From: Chitinophaga sp. E66 | GTDB taxonomy: Bacteria > Bacteroidota > Bacteroidia > Chitinophagales > Chitinophagaceae | Length of the DNA: 64,000 bases | Direction of reading: 5' to 3' | Assembly: GCA_019285755.1 (NCBI GenBank) | Contig: CP079103.1 | Coordinates: forward strand, 5,179,001-5,243,000 | Shown here: positions 32,430-41,971 of the stretch, piece by piece | Layout of the letters: each line of letters begins with the position of its first letter | Position numbering within the stretch: position 1 is the stretch's first letter | Notes under the pieces: generated by a model | What the model was told of the DNA's origin: nothing | What the model saw: only the letters and a program-made list of their open reading frames with translations | Databases searched by the model: none | Program-made: the position numbers and the translations under genes

Positions 32430-33125
32430 TCACTGACCAAATTCTTTCCGGATTTTACTAAGATGCTCCCGGGTCATGCCGAGGAACGATGCTAGGGCCG
32501 TATTTGTAACATTCTCTTCCTTAGTAAGATGGGGATAATCCCGCAGAAGCGTCTCGAATTTTTCACGCGCAGTCATCCCGATCATTTCATTGCGTCTATT
32601 TGACAATAAGTAATAATAACGCGTACACTGCAAATCCAACTCCTTAACTGCCGGATATTTATCAGACAACATCTTCAGATCTCGTGCCGGAAGTGATACA
32701 CATGCACTCTCTTTCAATGCAAACAATTGTTCCTTGCTTGGAATCTGAAGATAAAAGCTCTCAACCGAAATAACTACATCTTCCTTCGTCATAAACCAAC
32801 AGTAATGATCCTTTCCATTCGCTTTTACTTTATATGCCGTCAACGTTCCCTTCAAAGTAAAGTAAACACGGTCACATACCTCTCCGAAGTCAACCAGGAT
32901 TGCGTCCTTTTCATACTCGAAATAAGAACAATACGAAAACACCTCGTGCAGCTCTTCATCCTTCAATTCCGGGGAAAAATACCGCAATCTCTTAACCAGC
33001 GCATCATACGCTGCTTCCTGATAACCTTCTTTGTACGGGAACTCAAATGGCAGCTCCTTACCCCGCTTGGGCTTCTTTTTCATAAACATATGGGTTTTAA
33101 GATGGAGGTCAACCTGGGGCAACAT
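32430..33125 (-). CDS. Crp/Fnr family transcriptional regulator
   Basis: 231 residues, intact. A cyclic-nucleotide-binding-like beta-roll (EKDAILVDFGEVCDRVYFTL, then KGTLTAYKVKANGKDHYCWF) is followed by a C-terminal winged helix (VTNTALASFLGMTREHLSKI). The phosphate-binding cassette of true cAMP receptors is not obvious. The start could also be at 33089 or 33083, since the domain begins well after them. It is divergent from a repeat-rich noncoding stretch that may contain its targets. Confidence 0.85.
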   Translation of the reverse strand: MLPQVDLHLKTHMFMKKKPKRGKELPFEFPYKEGYQEAAYDALVKRLRYFSPELKDEELHEVFSYCSYFEYEKDAILVDFGEVCDRVYFTLKGTLTAYKVKANGKDHYCWFMTKEDVVISVESFYLQIPSKEQLFALKESACVSLPARDLKMLSDKYPAVKELDLQCTRYYYLLSNRRNEMIGMTAREKFETLLRDYPHLTKEENVTNTALASFLGMTREHLSKIRKEFGQ

Positions 33126-33239
33126 AGTCGTTTGTGGAAAACGCGCTAGTATAAACGAATGTAGAAAAAATATTTAACTCAGGAAAAAATTCAGTTAGAA
33201 TTCCGAACTACGGTATTACAAGCAGGTATGAAGATAATA

Positions 33240-33264
33240 TCAAGGTAAGGTCAAGGTAAGGTCA
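33240..33264 (+). repeat. 11-bp direct repeats, TCAAGGTAAGG type
   Basis: Two full copies of TCAAGGTAAGG (33240-33250, 33251-33261), then TCA starting a third. Same period as the array that follows. Confidence 0.75.
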
Positions 33265-33273
33265 ACGGGTTTT

Positions 33274-33361
33274 CAAGCACTCAACAAGCACTCTTCAAGC
33301 ACTCAGCAAGCACTCTTGAAGCACTCTTAGTGCACTCTTTAAGCACTCTTTAAGCACTCAG
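33274..33361 (+). repeat. Iteron-like array: eight 11-bp repeats
   Basis: Eight head-to-tail 11-mers with core AAGCACTC (one copy GTGCACTC): starts at 33274, 33285, 33296, 33307, 33318, 33329, 33340 and 33351. No interruption. The 11-bp period is about one helical turn, so a protein binding each unit would sit on one face. It lies in a 460-bp noncoding region. Confidence 0.9.
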
Positions 33362-33385
33362 CATACAATCACCCATTACCCAAAA

Positions 33386-33449
33386 CGGAACAAATGTACC
33401 AAAACGACCCATTTCGGAACAAATGACCCAAATGTGCCCAAATCGGAAC
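33386..33449 (+). repeat. CGGAACAAATG repeats
   Basis: CGGAACAAATG occurs at 33386-33396 and 33415-33425, with a partial CGGAAC at 33444, interleaved with ACCCAAATG-like strings. A second repeat family next to the 11-bp array. Confidence 0.6.
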
Positions 33450-33586
33450 TTTTGGACCCTTTACCTTTTGCCCCGATGATGCGTGCATAATTTCGAATCG
33501 TAATTACAAACACGCTGATCACGTGAAGCCCGAATGGCACGGCTACGTAAGTGCCTATCACAAAAATTTAAAAACAATTTGAAATA

Positions 33587-34350
33587 ATGTCCAGTAAACA
33601 ATCGGGTATGCTCCAACTTACCGGAGCCACCCAAAAAATGACCTTTACAGAAAACGAAATGGCGAGTACGCCATGAAAAGAAAAGGCGGTATCTCGCCCG
33701 AAAAGTTCGCCACCGATCCGAAATATGACCGGATGCGGCGCCAGAACATGGAGTTCACAGCCGCCTGCAAATCGGCAAGCCTGCTGAAACGCGCCTTCGA
33801 CTCCATCACGCCAGACCATGCCGTTAACGGCGCGTACCAGCGGTTGATGGTGAAATGCAGGGACATCATCAAGTCGGATGCCTCCCACGAACTGGGTTAC
33901 CGCCAGCTGCTCGATGGCAACGCCAACCTCTTCCGGAACTTCGACTTCATGGAAGACGCCAAATTCAACAGCGTCATCTATGTGCCGCAGTCCTACTCGT
34001 TCGACAGAGCCACCGGCACCGTCACCGTAAGCCTCCCGGCACTGGATCCCGCCAAAATGCTCAAAGCCCCGGCCAAGGCCACGCATTTCAGGCTGACGAT
34101 GAACGTTGGCGTCCTGGACTTCGCGGAAGAAACCTTCGAGCTCTATTCCGCCGAATCCACCGACGTATCGCTGGATACCCATCTCACGGAAGCCATCGCG
34201 CTCACCGCAGACATCGGAGCCAACTCCACGCTGGCAGTCTTTACCTCGCTCACGGTCAGGTTCATTGAGTCTGCGAACGATGTGGTAACACCGGTAGGCA
34301 GCGACAGGTTCAACCTGATGAAGATGGTCGCGGCGGATTTCCCGGCATAA
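33587..34350 (+). CDS. Element-associated Bacteroidota protein, function unknown
   Basis: About 255 residues after repair near 33643 (T run), giving MSSKQSGMLQLTGATQKMTF followed by YRKRNGEYAMKRKGG. This N-terminus and the segment ISPEKFATDPKYDRMRRQNM are typical of a conserved family I recall from Bacteroidota mobile or phage-like loci; the C-terminal half is beta-rich (THFRLTMNVGVLDF). No enzymatic motif. A small membrane-protein gene follows, as in other members. Confidence 0.6.
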
Positions 34351-34384
34351 CGGAAATAATTTCTTCACCGCTTAACCAAGTAAG

Positions 34385-34593
34385 ATGACAGAAATTATCA
34401 CCCGTCTCGCCGCGCCGACTCCCCGTTCTTCCAGAAAGTGCGGAACGCCGGCATCCTGCTCACCGCCATCGCCTCCGCGATCCTCTCCCTCCCCGTGGAG
34501 ATCCATTTCTGCCTCAGCGACATCGCAGGCGGAATGGCCATCGCCGGGGCCGTGATGGCAGGCATCGGGCAGTCGGCCCAAAAGGATGAGTAA
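34385..34593 (+). CDS. Small membrane protein (possible holin-like)
   Basis: About 70 residues after repair near 34420. MTEIITRLAA, then PFFQKVRNAGILLTAIASAI, then a second hydrophobic segment (GGMAIAGAVMAGIGQSA) and end QKDE. Two membrane helices and a short charged tail are compatible with a holin-like or structural element protein; the role is not proven. It pairs with the gene before it. Confidence 0.5.
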
Positions 34594-34638
34594 CATCCCG
34601 CCACACTGCCCAAATTCGATAATGCGCTTTTGAGAATG

Positions 34639-34672
34639 CCCCGGATGTTTCTACATGCCGGGGTCTTCTATT
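34639..34672 (+). terminator. Terminator after the element gene pair
   Basis: CCCCGG (34639-34644) and CCGGGG (34658-34663), with an additional ATG/CAT inner pairing, followed by TCTTCTATT. Confidence 0.65.
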
Positions 34673-34812
34673 CGGCAATTTTGTCTCAAACTGTATTTCG
34701 TGTATTTCACTGATCTCATTTGTCAGTCTGCCGCATCCTGTTTCCATAAGATTTACCCAACCGGTAGCTTCGACGGCTTATTACCTCAATCTGACCCAGG
34801 AAAATCGAAACC

Positions 34813-36130
34813 ATGACACTACAAGAACTATACGAGCGGAGAAATGAACAATCCGGCAATCAGTTATTATTCGGACGGTTCCCTAACCTGATCAAAGATC
34901 CCGGTCAGCCGGTAAGCCTCGAATACGCCGATGAGCGTTTTACCGGGGAGAATTTCCTGACGCTGGCCGAATCGACATTGAATTACCTGACGGTTGGGCG
35001 GGAAAATAATCTGCAATTCGAAAAAAAGGGAGATCAGATCCACTTTACCATCTTCCAGGGCAAGAAAAGGATACGGGGCAAATTTGCCGATTGCAAACTC
35101 AGTGTAGAATCCGACCTGGTACGGATGGAAAAACCGGATGGCGGGGTGATGGCATACCTTTTCAATTTGCACCTCGCTGACTTATATGCGCATGTGTCGT
35201 ACCATCACCAATACCTCAGGTTACGTGTGGAGGAAGACCTGCAGTTCTGCACACCGCGTTTTGTCAATTTTGTGTTCGATGAAATAGCCCGTAATGCTGA
35301 TACATTCACCAGGAGGCTGCAGGAAAAGTTCCCCATCTGGAAGCTGGTGACATAGCACCTCAAATAACTCTTCCTGAAGCGGAACAGCGCGCTAAAATAA
35401 CCTTCTTCAAAAAATGGATCAAGGACACCCTTTCCCATGCCGATTCTGTTAAAACGCACGGGCCACGTGTTACCGCCCATTTATACCTCAGCCTCCTTTA
35501 TCGCATTTCATTCCTGCTACGACCGCAGGGACAGCTTGCGGACGAGGTGCACAGTCTTTTGAATTTTTACTTCAAAGACAGATCAGCTTCGTTGGATGAT
35601 AAACTCGAAAGAATCAAACTATCCCTGAATAAATGGTATGCCTGGTCTGATGAAGAAGTCAGCGCCCAATTGTACCGGCGCATTACACCTACGTTGGCGG
35701 GCAACCCGGAGATATTATAGATTTCGGACTTGATATTGATGCTTACTATGAAGGCCCGGCCGGTTACCAGGATCTGGATGACGCATTGTACATTATCCGC
35801 GTCCTGGAAGCCGCATTGCTCCGCCTGCCATATAACTGGATGATGCCACCGGCTTTCACGGATTTGCTGATGATACTGCTGCAACTGACGGAGCCCGAAT
35901 TCTTCCAACAGATGAACTTATCCCTGCATCTACGTAACCCCGCAACCAATGTCATAGATATGCCGGCACTCATTACCGCCATCGAAAGTGTCGTATCCAG
36001 CCACGAGGAAGATCATCCTTATATCTCTATAGAAACAGGGGAATTAGACGGCAGCGACCTGAAACCCTGGTACAGGGATTATATAGCCAGATCCGCTATA
36101 TGGACCTTCAACAAGAGGAAGCATAACTGA
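34813..36130 (+). CDS. Protein of unknown function (about 439 residues)
   Basis: Three open stretches join into one protein after repair near 35352 and 35690: MTLQELYERRNEQSG ... RRLQEKFPIWKLVT, then ITLPEAEQRAKITFF ... YAWSDEEVSAQLYRR, then GDIIDFGLDIDAYYEG ... DYIARSAIWTFNKRK. No signal peptide, membrane segment or known motif is visible. The middle part is helical and leucine-rich. The gene for a degenerate trypsin-like protein follows after 18 bp, so they probably form an operon. I do not recognise the family. Confidence 0.55.
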
Positions 36131-36148
36131 AAACATAACACCCCAACA

Positions 36149-37233
36149 ATGATAAACATCTCCCCATACAAGGAATCAATATATAAGATCAATACTCATT
36201 CAGGTTCAGGAACCGCCTTCTACCTGGAAGACTGGAACCTGATCGTTACTGCAGCATCTGCTGTGGAGGATTTCGCCACAGTGGAACTGCTGAACTTCAT
36301 CAATAAGAAAGTCTATTGTAAAGTCGTATATACAGACGCCCTGCAGAACATCGCCCTGTTAATGCTCTCGGAATACATGCAGCTGCAACCTTGCCGCTGG
36401 CGGAAAACGCACAACTAAAAGCTGGCGATGAGATCGCTGCCATCGGCTATGAAACCGGCCTGGACGCATTCTCCACCTTCGGAACAATAACCGACCTGCA
36501 AGCCACGCATAATTCCATCCCCATGGTCGCCGTTAGCGCAGCAGTGCATTACGACAACATCGGAGGGCCGCTTATTACCGCCACAGGGCATGTTGCCGGC
36601 GTGAACGCCTTTACGCCGGACGACAATCCAGAACAAGGCCTGGCTTTATCCGTTGCGTCACTGCGGGAAACCCTCGAACTATACAATCCCATAAAAGGCA
36701 CTGTAGCCATCCGCTGCCCGGAGTGCCGGTCATTACTCGTTGCCAACGAAACCGGCAATCCTGACGAATGCCCACACTGCAACGCGCCCGTTATTTTCCC
36801 ATCAGAAGTTATGGAAGACGATCTTTCAAAGCCCGGCGTCTACGAAGTAATGGGCAAATTAGTTAGAGGAATGTGGCTCAACGAAACGGACGTTAAAAGA
36901 GGGATGGACAATTGGGAGATTCCCGTGGGCTGCGCCACCACCTATATAGAATATGATTACCACAAAAGCGGCTTCGTCTACGCAAAAGGCTTTTTAGGCC
37001 GCCTGCCCGCTGATCCTGAAAAAGCGGCAGCCGTCTACCAATTTCTCCTGGAAGAGAACGAACATCAGACGCCCAATAGCTTCCTATGCGTAGAGAACCG
37101 GATATACCTCGCAAACATCCGGTTCATGGGAGAATTCTATTATGGCTACATTCAGCCGGCGTATTCGGCTTTGTTCAGGGATGCAGACCGGTATAAGGCG
37201 CTGCTGAAGGAGAAGTTTGATTGTACGGAATAA
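36149..37233 (+). CDS. Catalytically dead trypsin-like domain, zinc ribbon and C-terminal domain
   Basis: About 361 residues after repair near 36390. The N-terminal 200 residues follow the HtrA-type trypsin fold (GSGTAFYLEDWNLIVTAASAV, LKAGDEIAAIGYETG, DNIGGPLITATGHVAGVNAF). All three triad positions are changed: the usual TNAHVV reads TAASAV (His to Ser), D-LALL reads NIALL (Asp to Asn), GNSGGPL reads DNIGGPL (Ser to Ile). A zinc ribbon follows (CPEC and CPHC), then about 130 residues resembling a YbjN/secretion-chaperone fold (GMWLNETDVKRGMDNWEIPV). It is likely a binding or scaffold protein. Confidence 0.65.
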
Positions 37234-37242
37234 TGTTTCGAC

Positions 37243-38281
37243 CTATCGGATCGGCTTATTTTCAAAACCGGTCGTAATGCCGGGCGGATTGTCGATCAAT
37301 GATCTGCCCGGCGCCCTTGGGCTATACGTTTGCTTATTATCTTCCTGCGGCCCTTCCCTTTCAGTTTGCGCATCCGACCGCAACACCAGATGCGCCTCAT
37401 TCACGCCTGCAAAATGCTGCAAATCCATGGTATAAGTAACCGGCTCCATTTTCCAACTTCCGTTCTGGACAGGCCACCCCATTCATTGGTTCTCCGCTCC
37501 TGGATTTAGACCACCATCCGCCCTTCCCCAGTTTCGGTTGAATAGTGAGTTTATTCCCCTGCAACTCCCGGTACCGCTTTCATACACATATTGTATCTCT
37601 TTCACATACACCGCCCAATTCTTCATCCGGAATAAATAGGTACCGTCAGCATAAAAGGTGTATTCTTTTCTAAAATATCCGCCGGAAGCCTGGGGAAATC
37701 CATTGGCGTACCCGCTTGTTTCAATCGTATAACGCACCCATAAACCTACGACCGATGCATTGCCATTGCCCTCCGCCGTGGCGGCAACCACGGCCTGAGA
37801 CGCGGCGGCTATCTTGAGTGAATTGAGCACGGACAGTAATGCCTCCTGGTACTTGTCCGTGTTGGTCATCAGTACCACGCTGACCGTCTTGCCCCCTCCG
37901 GTGGCCGTCATCAGTATCACGAATCCCTTTCTGCCGCCATCCGTATAATGTGAAGCGCCGGAAATAATATCCCAGCCCTCCTCCTTCTCCGGGCTCATCA
38001 TTTCGGGTGCTCCATTCACTTGTACGGTACCCTTTACCAGCTTCACCCATTCGTCATCGAAATTTTCCTTTGCGCCCATGTCGGATGGTTTCGACTGGTA
38101 ATAACCGCAACGGCATAATCGCCCGATTTTTCATCTGATTCAGATAGCTGCACGCCGCCCTCTCCCCTTTGCTGCTGCCAGCCCCGGGAACGGTATAGGT
38201 AATGACATCGAATTTTTGTTGCTGTGCCGCGACGTTTATGCATGCACATATCAGTATTGTAAAAATGAGCGTGGCTTTCAT
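37243..38281 (-). CDS. Exported protein, function unknown
   Basis: About 346 residues. Signal peptide MKATLIFTILICACINVAAQ. The mature part begins QQKFDVITYTVP and includes GFVILMTATGGGKTVSVVLM, which looks like a P-loop string but lies in a beta-rich secreted protein and is probably coincidental. Later a lipocalin-like stretch is seen (YTFYADGTYLFRMKNWAVYV). Breaks near 38180, 38075, 37545 and 37480; the repaired end runs to GITTGFENKPIR. Third gene of a minus-strand group of exported proteins. Confidence 0.55.
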
Positions 38282-38319
38282 ATATATCCGGTTTATATCG
38301 TTAATAAGTATATCGCCGC

Positions 38320-39621
38320 CTATTCCAACATACGGCGCAAGGCTTCCATATCGAAGTTCTTCAGGAAATTCTGAAATATCCTTTCGGAAAATGGCGACTC
38401 CTGACTAATGTCATAGCGAAACTGTACCTCCATAAACAAGGGCTTTGTGGGTTGATCATTGCCGGATCGGAAATAAGCGGGATTTAGAACATATAAAGCA
38501 GAAGCGTATTCTCCTTCGGCATCATAAAACTTCCCAGGTTCTCCAGCCGTTTATTGGCGTCGTAGGTTACATTATCGTTATCGACTACAGCAGGTTTCTG
38601 TAGCCACTCCGGCTTCTGCTCTGCGAGCAATTTTTTCATCTTTGCCTTCTTTGCTTCGTAAATACGCGGATATGCCTGTTTATCCGCCTCCAACGTTGCC
38701 CGCTTTTTCTTTGCCCAATCGGCGGTTTCATTGGCGATATCCTTTGAGAATTTCGCATGGCTGTAATCGAAGTTCGCCTTCTCTATTTCCAGGTACTCCA
38801 GCATATCTTCCAGGAATTGCTTCCGGCTGACGGGCACCAACAGGGGACGCCCGGCCGGGTAATCATATAACGCCGGTCTATCCACCGGTAACCTTCCTTC
38901 CCGGGTTTGGCGTACCTGTCGCCCCGTATCCAGTTCTCCGAATAACCATCCCCGTTGATGAGGCGCAGGAAATCGGCATGATTATCTTTGTAATTGTTTG
39001 AGCGGTTGGCAAGGATCATTGCTTCAGTTATATATTGCGACACCTTGCTGGGCCTGTTCTTCCTGTCATTCTCGAAATCAGGCCCCTCCTGGCTTCTACC
39101 GGTATCTCATAACGGAGCGGGCCGCTGACGGCGAACTCGCCTGTTCCTCCCGCTCTCGGCCCCGTAGCGATATAAGGATTGATATCAACGCGAAAGACGG
39201 TCCTGTATTCATCCACTATCTTAGGCACATGTTCCGTCACATGACATACATAGTCATACACGCCCAGCTGATAGCCATACCCGGCGGAGACGATTTTTCC
39301 ATACCGATTATTGCTGGTACGGGAGAAGCTTACCCTCGCGGCGCACCCGGTCAGTTTAAAATCCTTCCGGCTGGTTTCTTCCAGCTTTTCGATCGCGATC
39401 AACAGCTTTGTCATGGCTGCCTTTTCCGCAGCCGTACCTTTCAGGCTGGAGGGGTACTTGGGGTTCGTATGGTCGGTGTAAATCCCGGCAATGTCATCTG
39501 CGCTACCATTACAGGGTACCTGCGGCGCCGTAAGCTTCGGTTTGTTCTGGGCCGTTGCCTGCAGGCAGAGCAATATAGCGGCGATAAAGACGGCGGATCG
39601 TTTTAGAGATTCGATTTTCAT
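38320..39621 (-). CDS. Exported protein, function unknown
   Basis: About 434 residues. Signal peptide MKIESLKRSAVFIAAILLCL then QATAQ. Body with few cysteines and a lysine-rich helical middle (DIANETADWAKKKRATLEAD, then KMKKLLAEQKPEWLQ). Breaks near 39055, 38860 and 38490; the repaired end is FLKNFDMEALRRMLE. It lies 10 bp after the stop of the preceding gene, so the two are co-transcribed. I do not recognise the family. Confidence 0.55.
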
Positions 39622-39631
39622 CTTGATTATT

Positions 39632-41791
39632 TTATGGTTTAATTACCCAGCATTCCTGTACCCTGGATGGCCCCACGCCTGAGATAATGCTGATACGCCC
39701 TTCCACGCCTACGGCTCCGGACGCGGCCGTGCCCAGCAAACCGGGATCGTCTATGCCGGGATTGCGGAAACCGGACTCAATTTCCGCCCCTGCCTTAATA
39801 ATTACGTCCTTGATACCCGTCCGTTCTATTTCGACGTCCACGCCGGCGCCTACGTTCGCGCTGGCTTCCAGCGGGCCGATTTTACCGCCGGCGCTCACTT
39901 TCGGGCCGATGCTCACCGTACAGCTCTTAAAAGAGTCGCCGAAGCCGGCATGATCCAGATCCTGGTTGAGCGTAACGCCAACCGCCAGCAGACTGACCGA
40001 TGTACTGAGCCCGCTGCAGTCCAGCTTTATACTAAACCCAAGATTCGCCACGCCTAAACTCTTGCTGAACTCGCTGTTGATGTTGCAGCGGGGATCCTTG
40101 AACGCGGTCAGTTTGCCGCCCTTTCCGTTGGCTGAATCCACGCAGGCATATTTTGTAACGGATTCGAAATTGAAGCCATTCTGGGTAAGGGACAGGTCCC
40201 GCAGCCATTGCATCTTCAAACCCGCATGGATGCCGGGCAGCATGTTGGGATATGCCGTGTAAAGGGCGGAATAGGAAAGCTCGTTCAACAACTGCCTGTC
40301 TGCGTCCAGATATTCCTTGTATAATACCTCCAGGTTACCGTTGTAGGGAAGCAGATACTCATTGGACGCTTTTACGGCATCCATGCACAACGCCTTATCG
40401 TTGGCCGATCCGCCCTGTCCTACGTCTTTCCACTGCTCCTCTATTTTGTTCATTGCTTCCTGGTACTTTTCTTTTAAGGGCCGCCCCGTCGCCATTTACG
40501 AACTCCGACATCTTCCGCAAGGCCGCCTGTTTCTTTTTCTGCAGATTCTGTAGAACGATGTTCTGCCTTGCATTCATCTCTTCGGAAAACATAGGGGCTG
40601 CCACAATCGCCAGTGCGCCTGCCTGGCTTACCGATCCGGGATTGCTCCCGGCTTTGTGCATGGCGTCCATAAATTGTTTTTGCTGCGACTCCAGCTGCTT
40701 CACCATTACCTTATTCGACTCTTCGGTCATCTTCTGCAATGGTTTCATTTGCTGGTCGATATCCCTTCTAAACTGCTTCCAAATCGGATCCAGCGCTTTC
40801 CATTCCTCTACCGACTTAGGGAACGGCGGCATGGAGAATCCGCCCAGCTGCAGGAGGTCGCTGCTCTTATTGGAGGGCGGGAAGGTATTGTAATCTGCCC
40901 CGTAACGGCGTATCCCAATTGCTTCAGTTTGTCTTTCCGTGCCTGGGTAGCCCCTGCCGGAAGGCGGCTTTTGCATGTGCCAGGGCTGCGGCTTTATCGC
41001 CTTTCCTTCCGCAATCATGCACTTTGTTTCATTGGCCTGGGCGTGGCCTGCATTGAGTAGCAGGGTACTGTCCGGTATTTGCCGGCCTTTTCCGTTTCTC
41101 CCATGGCGAACCAAGCCTGCCCAAGGTTATTGAGTATGGTGGTGTTCTTCCTGAACCGGCTGTTCAGGTTATTCAGGATGGGGATAGCGGTTTCCGGCGC
41201 GCCCGCCATAGTAAGCATGGAGGCATAATTACTCAGGTTATCAATATTGCCGGCGTCGCTGCCACAGACCTGCGCCATCAAACACAACGCGATTTGCGTG
41301 CGGCCCGCCATCCACAAAGCCGCTGCCGCGTTGCCGATTTCATCGCTGCCTGCGCCCTTCTGCTTCAATGCCTTGTAGATCTCCCCGGCTTTGTTCTTTG
41401 CGGCAGGTAACATGGTGGCCAAAACGGCATCGTTCCTGAAGCGATAAATGCGCCCATTCCGGCGGTTGACGGGGTAGCGGCAATGCCAGCCTTAGGCTTT
41501 TTATCCCTTTCCGGCGCCAGACCCGCCGTTCCTTTGGCAGTCGCCGCATTGTTATTCACTGGCCGGTGGCATCATTCATTTTCGTGCCCGCGCCAAATAC
41601 ATTCAACATACTATCGTAGCTCTTTCTCGTTGCGGGGTCCATTTTTGCTAACTGGTCAGACAGCTTCTTCTGCGCCTCCGCCAGCTGCTTCCTGTCTGCT
41701 TCCATCTGGGCTTTGAAGGCCTTTGCGCTACCGCGGCGGCGCTCAAAACCAGCATCAGCTGCAGGATCAGTAATTGGGATTTGTATTTCAT
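39632..41791 (-). CDS. Exported TPR-like protein, function unknown
   Basis: About 720 residues. It begins MKYKSQLLILQLMLVLSAAA and continues with a heptad-like charged stretch (AQMEADRKQLAEAQKKLSDQ). TPR-like helices follow (NNLNSRFRKNTTILNNLGQA, then WFAMGETEKAGKY), then a coiled region and a beta-rich C-terminal part (VGVTLNQDLDHAGFGDS, IGPKVSAGGKIGPLEASANV). Breaks lie near 41735, 41555, 41430, 41060, 40975 and 40490. First gene of the group of three exported proteins; divergent from a sensor-kinase gene 180 bp away. Confidence 0.55.
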
Positions 41792-41971
41792 AGCTTGTAT
41801 TTGAGGTGCGTACATTTTCATCGATACGATACAAATGTAGAAGCGGAGGCCGGCCCCACATATCATTAAAAAGCATGATTTTGGCAGCCCCGAAAAATCA
41901 TGTAAAAAGAGGATGGCGGACTATTTTCCCTTTCCGTTATTTGCAGTTATGGAATATTGTAACTTGGGAGT

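Noticed and set aside
33274..33361. Tandem repeats considered as a CRISPR array
   Set aside because: Units are 11 bp with no unique spacers and no cas genes nearby.
22778..34700. Direct repeat of the tRNA-Asp 3' end as an attachment site
   Set aside because: I looked for copies of GGTTCGAGTCCCGTCC and CGTCCGGTCCG by eye through the island and beyond and found none.
37850..37920. GGGKT string in an exported protein taken as a Walker A motif
   Set aside because: The protein has a signal peptide and beta-rich body, with no Walker B or other NTPase motif.
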